Positions 46,023 to 54,177 of a stretch of 64,000 nt of DNA are shown one piece after another. Numbering within the stretch: position 1 is the first letter of the stretch; each line of letters begins with the position of its first letter. The position numbers and the translations under genes were made by a program. Location of the stretch: contig JAUXUD010000001.1 of assembly GCA_030680835.1 (NCBI GenBank), forward strand, positions 1-64,000, read 5' to 3'. A model generated the notes under the pieces. The model did no database searches. It was not told the DNA's origin and saw nothing but the letters and a program-made list of their open reading frames with translations. The DNA is from Bacteroidota bacterium (GTDB lineage Bacteria > Bacteroidota > Bacteroidia > UKL13-3).

Positions 46023-48392
46023 ATGAGTAAGAATTTAGTAATTGTTGAGTCACCGGCTAAAGCCAAAACCATTGAGAAGTTTTTAGGGAGTGATTATAAG
46101 GTAAAATCGTGCTTTGGACATATACGCGATTTGGCCAAAGGCGATGATGCCATTGATGTAAAAAATAATTTTACCCCGCATTACGAGGTTAGTGATGATA
46201 AAAAAGCAATCGTTGCCGAACTCAAAAAGCTTTCGAAAGAAGCGGATGTGGTTTGGCTGGCTTCTGATGAGGACCGTGAAGGGGAGGCCATTAGCTGGCA
46301 CCTGAGCGAAGTTTTAAATTTGAGTGAATCGAAAACCCGGAGAATTGTTTTTAACGAAATCACCAAACCCGCCATTTTAAAAGCAATTGAAAATCCAAGG
46401 GGGATTGACAAAAATCTTGTTGATGCCCAACAGGCCCGGCGCGTATTAGACCGTTTGGTAGGTTTTGAACTCTCACCGGTATTGTGGAAAAAAGTAAAGG
46501 CAAATCTAAGTGCCGGAAGGGTGCAATCGGTAGCGGTGCGCCTAATTGTTGACCGTGAGCGCGAAATCAATGTGTTCAATTATTCTTCTGCTTTCAGGGT
46601 GGTTGCGCGCTTTAATATTGGCGGCAAACAAATGGAGGCCGAATTGGGCAAACGCTTTGAAACCGAAGACGAAGCCCGGAAATTTCTGGAAAAATGCAAG
46701 GGAGCTGCCTTTACCATCAAAAATTTAGAGGTAAAACCCAGCGAAAAAACGCCTGCACCTCCTTTTACCACTTCAACCCTGCAACAGGAAGCAAGCAGGA
46801 AAATGGGATACGGGGTAAGCGTAACCATGAGCATTGCCCAAAAGCTTTATGAGCAGGGATTTATTACCTATATGCGTACCGATAGTGTGAATCTGGCGGA
46901 ATCAGCAATTGCATCTGCAGAAAAGTATATTACAGGAAATTTTGGTTCCCAGTACAGCCGTCCGATGCGATATACAACCAAAAACGATAGTGCCCAAGAG
47001 GCGCATGAAGCCATAAGACCTACCTATTTTGAAAATGCCGAAATAGAAGGAACACCCCAGGAAAAACGACTTTATGATTTGATATACAAGCGTGCAATTG
47101 CTTCGCAGATGGCAAAGGCCCGGATTGAAAAAACCATTGCAACCATTGGTATTTCGGGTATGCCCGATGCATTGATGGCAACAGGCGAAGTATTGAAATT
47201 TGATGGTTTTTTGAAAGTTTATCTGGAGAGTACCGATGATGACGCCGAAGAGGATACCAGTAAAATGTTGCCGCCGGTTAAGGTGGGTGATGATTTGGCT
47301 TTAATGAATATTACGGCGGCAGAAAAGTTTTCGCGTCCTGCCCCAAGATATACTGAAGCCAGTTTGGTAAAGAAACTTGAAGAATTGGGCATTGGCAGGC
47401 CATCAACATATGCACCTACTATTTCAACCATTCAAAAAAGAGGATATGTGGTTAAAGAAGACCGCGAAGGCAAAGACCGTGACTTTGTAACCCTGGTTTT
47501 GGAAAAAAATGAAATTGGCCGTGAAGTTAAAACAGAAAAATTTGCCAGCGAGAAATCGAAGTTATTTCCAAGCGATATTGGGATGATTGTAACCGATTTT
47601 TTAAATAAACATTTTGATAAAATAATGGATTTTGGTTTCACAGCCAGTGTAGAAGAGGAGTTTGATAAAATTGCAAGGGGGCAACTGGGTTGGAATAAAA
47701 TGATTGAAAAGTTTTACGAACCTTTTCATTTAACCGTTACCAACACGAGCGAAAATGCAGAACGCCAGAACGCAGAACGACTCATTGGCGTTGATCCGGA
47801 ATCGGGCAAAAATGTTTATGTAAAAGTGGGCAGATATGGCCCCTTTGCCCAGATTGGAGAAAACAGTGATGATGAAAAAGAAAAACCCCGTTATGCAAGT
47901 TTAAGGGCGGGTCAGCTTACCGAAACGATTACACTTGAAGAAGCAATAGATCTTTTTAAATTGCCAAGAATAGTTGGTAATTTTGAAGAAAAAGACATCA
48001 AGGCTTCCATAGGCAGATTTGGTCCGTACTTGGTTCATGCCAGTAAGTTTATAAGCATACCCAAGACCGATGATGTTTTTGAAATTACCGAGGATAGAGC
48101 CATAGAGCTGATTGAAGCAAAAAGAATTTCGGATGCCAACAAACTATTGAAGACATTTGAAGAAGATGAAGATGTAAAGATATTAAATGGCCGCTGGGGT
48201 CCATATATAGTTAAAGGAAAAGATAATTACCGATTGGCAAAAACACAGAAGGTGGACGAATTAACCTATCAGATGGTTTTAGATATTATTAAAGCTGAAG
48301 GTAAACCTGCCTCGGGTAAACCGGCAGCCAAAAAAGCGCCTTTTAAGAAAGTTGTTGCCAGGAAAACTGCAGTTAAGAAAGCAAAAAAATAG
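46023..48392 (+). CDS. topA: DNA topoisomerase I
   Basis: 789 residues, type IA. TOPRIM block at the N-terminus (VIVESPAKAKTIEKFLG) with SDEDREGEAISWH, the active-site Tyr in GFITYMRTDSVNL, and LEELGIGRPSTYAPTIS. In place of zinc fingers the C-terminal part has repeats of the form GRFGPYL/GRWGPYIVKG and ends in a Lys/Ala-rich tail, a known form in Bacteroidota. It relaxes negative supercoils. The gene starts 125 bp after the terminator of the protease gene and is followed after 8 bp by the transglutaminase-like gene. Confidence 0.95.
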   Translation: MSKNLVIVESPAKAKTIEKFLGSDYKVKSCFGHIRDLAKGDDAIDVKNNFTPHYEVSDDKKAIVAELKKLSKEADVVWLASDEDREGEAISWHLSEVLNLSESKTRRIVFNEITKPAILKAIENPRGIDKNLVDAQQARRVLDRLVGFELSPVLWKKVKANLSAGRVQSVAVRLIVDREREINVFNYSSAFRVVARFNIGGKQMEAELGKRFETEDEARKFLEKCKGAAFTIKNLEVKPSEKTPAPPFTTSTLQQEASRKMGYGVSVTMSIAQKLYEQGFITYMRTDSVNLAESAIASAEKYITGNFGSQYSRPMRYTTKNDSAQEAHEAIRPTYFENAEIEGTPQEKRLYDLIYKRAIASQMAKARIEKTIATIGISGMPDALMATGEVLKFDGFLKVYLESTDDDAEEDTSKMLPPVKVGDDLALMNITAAEKFSRPAPRYTEASLVKKLEELGIGRPSTYAPTISTIQKRGYVVKEDREGKDRDFVTLVLEKNEIGREVKTEKFASEKSKLFPSDIGMIVTDFLNKHFDKIMDFGFTASVEEEFDKIARGQLGWNKMIEKFYEPFHLTVTNTSENAERQNAERLIGVDPESGKNVYVKVGRYGPFAQIGENSDDEKEKPRYASLRAGQLTETITLEEAIDLFKLPRIVGNFEEKDIKASIGRFGPYLVHASKFISIPKTDDVFEITEDRAIELIEAKRISDANKLLKTFEEDEDVKILNGRWGPYIVKGKDNYRLAKTQKVDELTYQMVLDIIKAEGKPASGKPAAKKAPFKKVVARKTAVKKAKK

Positions 48393-48400
48393 CCTTTGTT

Positions 48401-49339
48401 ATGACCGACCAGGAATTGAGATCGCTTGTTGCTTTGCTGGATGATGATGACCCGGAGGTTTTAAGTCACATCGAAAGCAAAATACTTGAACTCGGCACGC
48501 CTGTGATTCCGTTTTTGGAAAACGAATGGAGTGTGATGAAAGACATTTATCATCAGCAAAAGGTAGAAAATATCATTCACCAGATTCAGTACAATGAGTT
48601 ATATAATTTATTTGTAAAATGGTATAAAGACGAAGCGCATGATTTACTTCAGGGAGTTTACCTGATAGCTAAATACCGTTTCCCGGAGCTTCAGAAACAA
48701 TCCATTGTAAATGCCATAGAAAAATTGCGACTCGACGTTTGGCTGGAGATGAATTACGATTTAAGTGCGTATGAAAAAGTAAGGATAATAAACTATATTA
48801 TATACAAAGTACACGGCTTTAAGGGAAATGTAGAAAATTACCACGACCCCAAGAATTCATTTATCAACGATGTTTTGGAAAGCAAAAAGGGCAATCCGAT
48901 TTTGCTTGCCATAATATACATTTTGGTGGCACAAAAATTAAATATTCCAATTTATGGGGTAAACCTGCCGCAGCATTTTGTATTGGCATATCTGGAAGAG
49001 TTTGGTAAATCGGATTCAAAAATGAAGTATAATGAAATTGATAAGCTTTTGAATCGTAACGAAAAGGTGCTGTTTTATATCAATGCATTTAATCAGGGTG
49101 CGATTTTTTCAAAATTAAATCTCGAGCAGTTTCTAACCCAAATACATATTGAACCCAAGCAGGACTTTTTAAAACCCTGTACTAATCTGGAAATTGTAAA
49201 GCGGGTATTGCGCAATCTGGCTTCTGCATACGAAAAACTGGGTAAGCTCCAAAAACACAAAGAAGTTCAAAAATTATTATATGCCCTGGGCGAGCCCCCA
49301 ATTAATTCGTTTCATGATGTAAATGAATCGGAGGAATAA
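48401..49339 (+). CDS. Transglutaminase-like (SirB1/Transglut_core2) protein
   Basis: 312 residues. The C-terminal two thirds resemble the SirB1 / transglutaminase-like family: YHDPKNSFINDVLESKKGNPILLAIIYILVAQKL, then NIPIYGVNLPQHFVLAY, a variant fold in which the papain-like triad is often incomplete; no Cys is seen at the usual nucleophile position. The N-terminal part (about 1-90) is helical. Role unknown; it shares the topA transcript. The gene ends 1 bp before a heptamer repeat block. Confidence 0.75.
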   Translation: MTDQELRSLVALLDDDDPEVLSHIESKILELGTPVIPFLENEWSVMKDIYHQQKVENIIHQIQYNELYNLFVKWYKDEAHDLLQGVYLIAKYRFPELQKQSIVNAIEKLRLDVWLEMNYDLSAYEKVRIINYIIYKVHGFKGNVENYHDPKNSFINDVLESKKGNPILLAIIYILVAQKLNIPIYGVNLPQHFVLAYLEEFGKSDSKMKYNEIDKLLNRNEKVLFYINAFNQGAIFSKLNLEQFLTQIHIEPKQDFLKPCTNLEIVKRVLRNLASAYEKLGKLQKHKEVQKLLYALGEPPINSFHDVNESEE

Positions 49340-49340
49340 A

Positions 49341-49446
49341 ATGTACAATGTACAATGTACGATGTATGATGTACGATTTACGATGTACGATTTACTAATA
49401 CCTCATACCTCATACCTCATACCTTATACCTTATACCTCATACCTC
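49341..49446. repeat. Two adjoining heptamer arrays between convergent genes
   Basis: Block 1 (49341-49396) has eight 7-mers of the form ATGTACA/ATGTACG/ATTTACG. Block 2 (49398-49446) has seven 7-mers ATACCTC/ATACCTT. The two words are unrelated but the unit length is the same. Block 1 starts one base after the stop of the upstream gene and block 2 ends at the base before the rng stop codon, so the arrays fill the whole spacer. Confidence 0.95.
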
Positions 49447-51003
49447 TTAAATAACCACTTCTTCGCCACCGGCATTCATGAATTTGTAATTAATCAGATG
49501 GAGTGCGTTATTGGGTACTATGGTAATCCATTGTTTGTGTTTAAACCACCATTGCATACGGGGCGATTTGAAAAAGCCACGGGTTAAAAAGGCTGCCAAA
49601 TAAGGGTGAACCTCCAGACTGAAACCTTTTAATTGCAGGTTTTCTACCAGGTATTTTATATGGGCTTCAATATCATCAATAATGCTGACACTCGATTGAA
49701 TTTCGCCGCTACCCATGCAGGTAGGACATTTTTCGGTAGTAACCACAGCCATTTCGGGCCTAACCCGCTGCCGCGTAATTTGTATTAAACCGAAAGGACT
49801 CATGGGCAAAATTTTATGCTTTGCCCGATCGCTGGCCATTACTTCTTTTAACTTTTCATAAACCAGTTTTCGGTTACCTGCAGTTTTCAGATCAATCAAA
49901 TCCAGCACAATGATGCCTCCCATATCGCGCAGGCGCAATTGGCGGGCTATTTCCTCAACGGCTTCAATATTAACCTTCAGCGCATTTTCTTCCTGGTTTT
50001 CGCCCTTGTTGGAAGTATTGCCACTGTTTACATCTATAACATGCAGGGCTTCGGTATGCTCAATAATTAAATACGAACCGCCCGAGAAATTTACTTCCTT
50101 GCCAAAACTGGTTTTAATTTGCTTGTCGATGCCAAAGTGTTCGAAAATGGGCAGTTTTCCGTTATAATGTTTAACAATTTTCTCGAGTTCAGGGGATTTG
50201 TCTTTCAGATAATTCTTGATTTTATTATACAGGAATTGATCGTTCAGATGAATTGAGGTGTAGGAATCGTTCACCAGATCGCGCACCAGGGTTAAGGTTC
50301 TGTCGCTTTCCCCCAGTACTTTTTGAGGAGGCGTTGCATCTTTTAAATGCCGGCACATCTCATCCCATTTATTCATCAGGTCGCGCAGGTCGTTTTGCAG
50401 ATCTTCAATGCTTTCTCCTTCGGCATTGGTTCTTATAATTACCCCAAAATTTTCGGGTTTTATTACACCAACAGCATCTTTTAAACGGCGGCGTTCATCC
50501 TGTTTAACAATTTTTTTTGAGATGCTGATACTGTTATCAAAGGGCATCATTACCAAAAAACGCCCTGCAAGGGATAGTTCGGAAGTTAAACGAGGGCCTT
50601 TATTTGAAATAGGTTCTTTACTTATCTGAACCAGGATTTGCTGATTTCTTTTAAGCAGGTCGGTAACTTTTCCTCCTTTATTGATATCCTGTTCAAGATG
50701 TTCTTTATGGATTCCAAATTCGTTGGGGCGGCTGTTGCGCAGCATCCGGGTAAACTTTAATAATGACTGAAGTTGCGGACCCAGGTCGAGGTAATGCAAA
50801 AAAGCATCTCTTTCATGGCCAACATCAACAAAAGCGGCATTTAATCCGCCCATTATTTTTCCTATAGTACCCAGGTATATGTCGCCAACCAGGAAATTGT
50901 TGTTCAGGCGTTCATGATGAAGCTCGATTAGCTTTTTATCTTTGAGAATGGCTATATCGATCCCTCCCGAAGGGTTTGAATTGATGATTAATTCGTAATT
51001 CAC
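49447..51003 (-). CDS. rng: Ribonuclease G/E family endoribonuclease
   Basis: 518 residues, RNase G size. An N-terminal S1-type domain (LVGDIYLGTIGKIMGGLNAAFVDVG, DAFLH) is followed by the family core VIDVNSGNTSNKG, RQLRLRDMGGIIVLDLIDL with the catalytic Asp pair, and a zinc-link CPTCMGSG. It processes rRNA and decays mRNA. The stop codon abuts the heptamer arrays. Upstream on the same strand are the ribosome-type small protein, a TPR gene and HU. Confidence 0.93.
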   Translation of the reverse strand: MNYELIINSNPSGGIDIAILKDKKLIELHHERLNNNFLVGDIYLGTIGKIMGGLNAAFVDVGHERDAFLHYLDLGPQLQSLLKFTRMLRNSRPNEFGIHKEHLEQDINKGGKVTDLLKRNQQILVQISKEPISNKGPRLTSELSLAGRFLVMMPFDNSISISKKIVKQDERRRLKDAVGVIKPENFGVIIRTNAEGESIEDLQNDLRDLMNKWDEMCRHLKDATPPQKVLGESDRTLTLVRDLVNDSYTSIHLNDQFLYNKIKNYLKDKSPELEKIVKHYNGKLPIFEHFGIDKQIKTSFGKEVNFSGGSYLIIEHTEALHVIDVNSGNTSNKGENQEENALKVNIEAVEEIARQLRLRDMGGIIVLDLIDLKTAGNRKLVYEKLKEVMASDRAKHKILPMSPFGLIQITRQRVRPEMAVVTTEKCPTCMGSGEIQSSVSIIDDIEAHIKYLVENLQLKGFSLEVHPYLAAFLTRGFFKSPRMQWWFKHKQWITIVPNNALHLINYKFMNAGGEEVVI

Positions 51004-51095
51004 TGCAATAATATATTAAGTGCCGTTTTGTTTAAATGGCACAATGTGGGGGAGGGTGGGTTTAATAACTTAAGAGAGTGTAAAAAAGTATTCTG

Positions 51096-51152
51096 TAAGC
51101 AATAATCAGTAATCGGTAATAATTCTGATTACCGATTTCCGATTATTGCTTA
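51096..51152 (-). terminator. Long hairpin built of heptamers, probable terminator of the HU-TPR-small protein operon
   Basis: Arms 51097-51120 and 51128-51151 are complementary at 22 of 24 positions with a 7-nt loop, extendable by one pair. The right arm reads ACCGATT, TCCGATT, ATTGCTT, a 7-bp period. It lies 4 bp after the small-gene stop on the minus strand and is followed, on that strand, by CTTTTTTAC. Confidence 0.7.
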
Positions 51153-51156
51153 TTTT

Positions 51157-51246
51157 TTACTTCTTCTTATGTCTGTTTTTACGAAGACGTTTTTTACGTT
51201 TGTGGGTTGCGATTTTATGGCGCTTTCTCTTTTTACCGCTTGGCAT
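51157..51246 (-). CDS. Small basic ribosome-associated protein (AURKAIP1/COX24-domain type)
   Basis: 29 residues, MPSGKKRKRHKIATHKRKK followed by RLRKNRHKKK. More than half the residues are Lys, Arg or His. I recognise it as the conserved Bacteroidota peptide annotated as AURKAIP1/COX24 domain-containing, related to the mitochondrial small-subunit protein mS38, so probably a ribosomal protein (established family, inferred role). It starts 2 bp after the stop of the TPR gene, so it is translated from the same operon. It is easily missed by length cut-offs. Confidence 0.88.
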   Translation of the reverse strand: MPSGKKRKRHKIATHKRKKRLRKNRHKKK

Positions 51247-51248
51247 AA

Positions 51249-52091
51249 TTATTTAGTGTTTTTAAGTTTATTAATCGTAATATCTATGTTTTTCTTAACT
51301 TCTTCATCCGGAACCAAACCCCTGAAGGTTTCAAATTCCCTGATGGCTTCATTTTTTTTACCGGACTGACTGTATGCTTCACCCAGAAAATAATGATACT
51401 CGGCATTAAAAGGTTGAATGGCCACACATTTTTCAAACCGGGTAATTGCTTTATCCCACTGGCCGCTTCGCATCGAAAGCATGCCTAAAGTATAATGCGC
51501 CTCCACGTTAAATGAATCACGGTTGGTAACATCTTTTAATAATTGGACTGCTTTCATTATATCCGAACTGGTTTGGATATAACAATTGGCCAGTGCATTT
51601 TTTGCTTCCAGATTATTTTCATTCAACATTACTACTTTTTCAAAAGCGAATATTGCCTGATTGGCAGCATAAACCTGCATCGACGTGTCCTGGCAGGTTG
51701 CAGCAAACTCATAGTATTTAAGTCCGGCATTGAACCAGGAGTTTTCGTCGTTTACTCTGGCTGCAAGTTGCGTCAGATAAAATGCCGATACCATCCTGAA
51801 GTGCAATGAATCCCAAGTGTTGGCCAGGTTTAACAGGGTAAATACACCTGCATCCGGGGCTTTCGCTAGTTGGGTTTGTTCCTGAATACGTTGGTTTGCT
51901 TCCGAACTCAAAGAATCTTTCAATCCACTCAAATATTCATTAAAGTCGAATTGTTTTTGCAGGCGCTCACCGCTGGGAGCAACTGCCTGTGCAATGGTGG
52001 ATTCGGGTGTTTTAAAATTGAGATATACCAGAATTACAACCATGCCCAACAATACGGCAATTATGATTATTTGGGCTTTGTTGAAACGCAT
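51249..52091 (-). CDS. Membrane-anchored TPR protein
   Basis: 280 residues. One N-terminal membrane segment (IIIIAVLLGMVVILVYLNF) and a periplasm-facing region with tetratricopeptide repeats, for example LLKDVTNRDSFNVEAHYTLG, MRSGQWDKAITRFEKCVAIQP and NAEYHYFLGEAYSQSGKKNEAIREFE. Its ATG overlaps the HU stop codon by 1 bp, indicating coupled translation. Probably a scaffold; this gene order (HU, TPR, small basic protein, rng) recurs in Bacteroidota as far as I recall. Confidence 0.8.
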   Translation of the reverse strand: MRFNKAQIIIIAVLLGMVVILVYLNFKTPESTIAQAVAPSGERLQKQFDFNEYLSGLKDSLSSEANQRIQEQTQLAKAPDAGVFTLLNLANTWDSLHFRMVSAFYLTQLAARVNDENSWFNAGLKYYEFAATCQDTSMQVYAANQAIFAFEKVVMLNENNLEAKNALANCYIQTSSDIMKAVQLLKDVTNRDSFNVEAHYTLGMLSMRSGQWDKAITRFEKCVAIQPFNAEYHYFLGEAYSQSGKKNEAIREFETFRGLVPDEEVKKNIDITINKLKNTK

Positions 52092-52432
52092 TAAGCTTCT
52101 TTTAATGCCTGTTTGGCTTCAGCTTCTCTTTTGGCAGCCGAAGTTTTTACAACTTCACTTTTCTTAATTTTCTCTACGAAAGTTTTTGCAGGTTTAAAAG
52201 ATGGAATGTAGTGTTCATCGATTACCATTGCCGTGTTTTTAGAAATATTGCGGGCAATTTTCTTTGCACGTCTTTTAATAATGAATGAACCAAATCCACG
52301 GAAGTAAACATTTCTTCCATCGGTCATGTTGTTACGCACTACCTTAAAAAATGATTCTACCACTTCCTGAACCTGGTTTTTTTCTACACCTGTTTTAAGT
52401 GAAATCTCCTGGATAATTTCTGCTTTTGTCAT
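52091..52432 (-). CDS. HU/IHF-family DNA-binding protein
   Basis: 113 residues. MTKAEIIQEISLKTGVEK, then VYFRGFGSFIIKRRAKKIARN and YIPSFKPAKTF are the HU/IHF arm and saddle motifs. A Lys/Ala-rich tail (about 95-113) extends the normal 90-residue fold. The Arg-rich arm is closer to IHF. It bends and compacts DNA. First gene of its operon, divergent from mutY. Confidence 0.92.
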   Translation of the reverse strand: MTKAEIIQEISLKTGVEKNQVQEVVESFFKVVRNNMTDGRNVYFRGFGSFIIKRRAKKIARNISKNTAMVIDEHYIPSFKPAKTFVEKIKKSEVVKTSAAKREAEAKQALKEA

Positions 52433-52575
52433 TGTTTCTCTGTATTATAGTTAAAATGTTTTCCTTAATTGATTGGGAATTTATGTTTCGTAAGGGGTTG
52501 CAAATGTATAAATTAGAAGTGAAAAATGATGTTTTTTTTATAAAAATATTTCATTTTTCTTGCAAACCCTTAATT

Positions 52576-53625
52576 ATGCTACAAAAAGAACTTATAAACT
52601 GGTACCTGCTAAACAAGCGGGAACTTCCCTGGCGAAACACCTCAAACCCCTATATAATATGGTTGTCGGAGATTATTTTGCAACAAACCCGCATTCAGCA
52701 GGGCTTGCCTTATTTCGAAAAATTTCTTAAAAAATTTCCTACAATAAAAAAATTGGCAAGTGCCCAAAATCACGAAATTATGAAACTCTGGCAAGGTTTG
52801 GGGTATTATAGCCGGGCCAGAAATATGCATAAAACCGCTAAAACAATTATAAGCAACCATAAAGGTAAATTTCCTGATAAATATCATGAAATTATAAAGC
52901 TTACGGGAATTGGTCCCTATACGGCTGCCGCTATTGCCAGTTTTGCCTTTAATGAAGCAGTTGCCGTGGTGGACGGTAATGTACACCGTGTACTTTCGAG
53001 ATACTATGCAATAAATGAATCTATAAACACAGCAGTTGGTAAAAAACTTTTTGCTCAGCTGGCAAACGATTTTTTAAACAAGGACGCTCCGGCAACGCAT
53101 AACCAAGCCATGATGGAGTTGGGTGCAGTAATCTGTAAACCGCAAAATCCATTATGTAATAATTGTCCGATAAGTAAAAATTGTCTTGCTTTTTCGTTTA
53201 AACAACAGGAACTGTTTCCTAAAAAGGAAATTAAATTAAAGGTTAAAAACAGGTACCTGCATTATATCTTTTTTTCGTTTAAAGGGAAAACTGCCATCCA
53301 TCAGCGACCTGCCGGAGATATCTGGCAAAACCTTTACGATTTACCCTTAATTGAGTTTGACAGGAAAATTGAAACTGAAGAATTAAGAAATGCCTTAAAA
53401 AATGAAAATTGGTTCAAAGCGGATAAAAAACTTAAGCTATATTTGGCCATGCAGGCAAAACATAAACTTACACACCAAAACTTGTTTGCTACGTTTTGGT
53501 TTATAGCGTTGAACCAAAAACCAAAACTGGAAGTTGCGTTTATCTGGGTTGACAAAACCGATTTAAAAAGCTATGCCATTTCGCGCCTGTTTGAAAAGTT
53601 TTTAATTTCTCAAAATTTAATTTAG
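52576..53625 (+). CDS. mutY: A/G-specific adenine DNA glycosylase MutY
   Basis: 349 residues from MLQKELINWYLLNKRELPWR; the open frame runs 50 codons further upstream but that part is AT-rich and not homologous. It removes adenine opposite 8-oxoguanine. Seen: catalytic Glu in WLSEIILQQTR, helix-hairpin-helix LTGIGPYTAAAIASFAF with the Asp in VDGNVHR, an iron-sulfur loop C-x6-C-x2-C-x5-C (CKPQNPLCNNCPISKNC), and a C-terminal MutY NUDIX-like domain. It is followed after 6 bp by ssb. Confidence 0.93.
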   Translation: MLQKELINWYLLNKRELPWRNTSNPYIIWLSEIILQQTRIQQGLPYFEKFLKKFPTIKKLASAQNHEIMKLWQGLGYYSRARNMHKTAKTIISNHKGKFPDKYHEIIKLTGIGPYTAAAIASFAFNEAVAVVDGNVHRVLSRYYAINESINTAVGKKLFAQLANDFLNKDAPATHNQAMMELGAVICKPQNPLCNNCPISKNCLAFSFKQQELFPKKEIKLKVKNRYLHYIFFSFKGKTAIHQRPAGDIWQNLYDLPLIEFDRKIETEELRNALKNENWFKADKKLKLYLAMQAKHKLTHQNLFATFWFIALNQKPKLEVAFIWVDKTDLKSYAISRLFEKFLISQNLI

Positions 53626-53631
53626 TTTCTG

Positions 53632-54009
53632 ATGAGTTTAAATAAGGTAATGTTGATTGGTTTTCTTGGACAGGATCCTGCTATACGATATCTTGAAAAT
53701 AACAGGATTGTTGCTACTTTTACCCTTGCTACCCACGAAGTTTATAAGGATAAAAACGGGGAAAGAAAAACAGAGACCGAATGGCACCAGATTGAAATGT
53801 GGGATCAGCTGGCAAAAAACATTGATGAATTAAAACTAAAAGGTTTGTTGAAAAAAGGCACCCAGGTTTTTGTGGAAGGGAAAATAAAAACCGAAATTTA
53901 TAAGGATAAAAATGGATTGGAACATAACCGGAAAAAGATAAAAGCAGTTCAATTGTCATTACTCGGGAATATAAAAACAAAGGAAGAAGACCTAAATCCT
54001 AGCTCATAA
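53632..54009 (+). CDS. ssb: Single-stranded DNA-binding protein
   Basis: 125 residues. OB-fold with MSLNKVMLIGFLGQDPAIRY, FTLATHEVYKD, ETEWHQIEMWDQLAKN and KGTQVFVEGKIKTEIY. Shorter than E. coli SSB, and the acidic C-terminal tip that recruits partners is not obvious (it ends LNPSS). It lies between mutY and gldE, a conserved arrangement in gliding Bacteroidota. Confidence 0.9.
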   Translation: MSLNKVMLIGFLGQDPAIRYLENNRIVATFTLATHEVYKDKNGERKTETEWHQIEMWDQLAKNIDELKLKGLLKKGTQVFVEGKIKTEIYKDKNGLEHNRKKIKAVQLSLLGNIKTKEEDLNPSS

Positions 54010-54121
54010 TTGAATTTGTTAAATTTTATATAAAGTTGATATTCAATTATTTAACTTATATTGCAATCGCATATTTGATGATGCAATTTTGCATAATTCT
54101 GTTTTCACACATAAAATTTAA

Positions 54122-54129
54122 TACTTTTG
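54122..54129 (+). promoter_or_regulatory. Bacteroidota -7 element (TACTTTTG) before gldE
   Basis: TACTTTTG fits TAnnTTTG and ends 48 nt before the gldE ATG at 54178. No good -33 element at the usual distance. It suggests gldE-gldD can be transcribed separately from mutY-ssb. Confidence 0.45.
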
Positions 54130-54177
54130 TAACAACCAGGCTGGTATAAATTGCTATTTTGGTGCTTTAAAAAGTAT

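Noticed and set aside
49341-49446. Possible CRISPR array
   Set aside because: Units are 7 bp with no spacers and no cas genes are nearby; this is a tandem repeat.
52426-52575. Longer MutY start 50 codons upstream
   Set aside because: The extra part lies over the divergent HU promoter region, is strongly AT-rich, and the MutY fold begins at the ATG at 52576.
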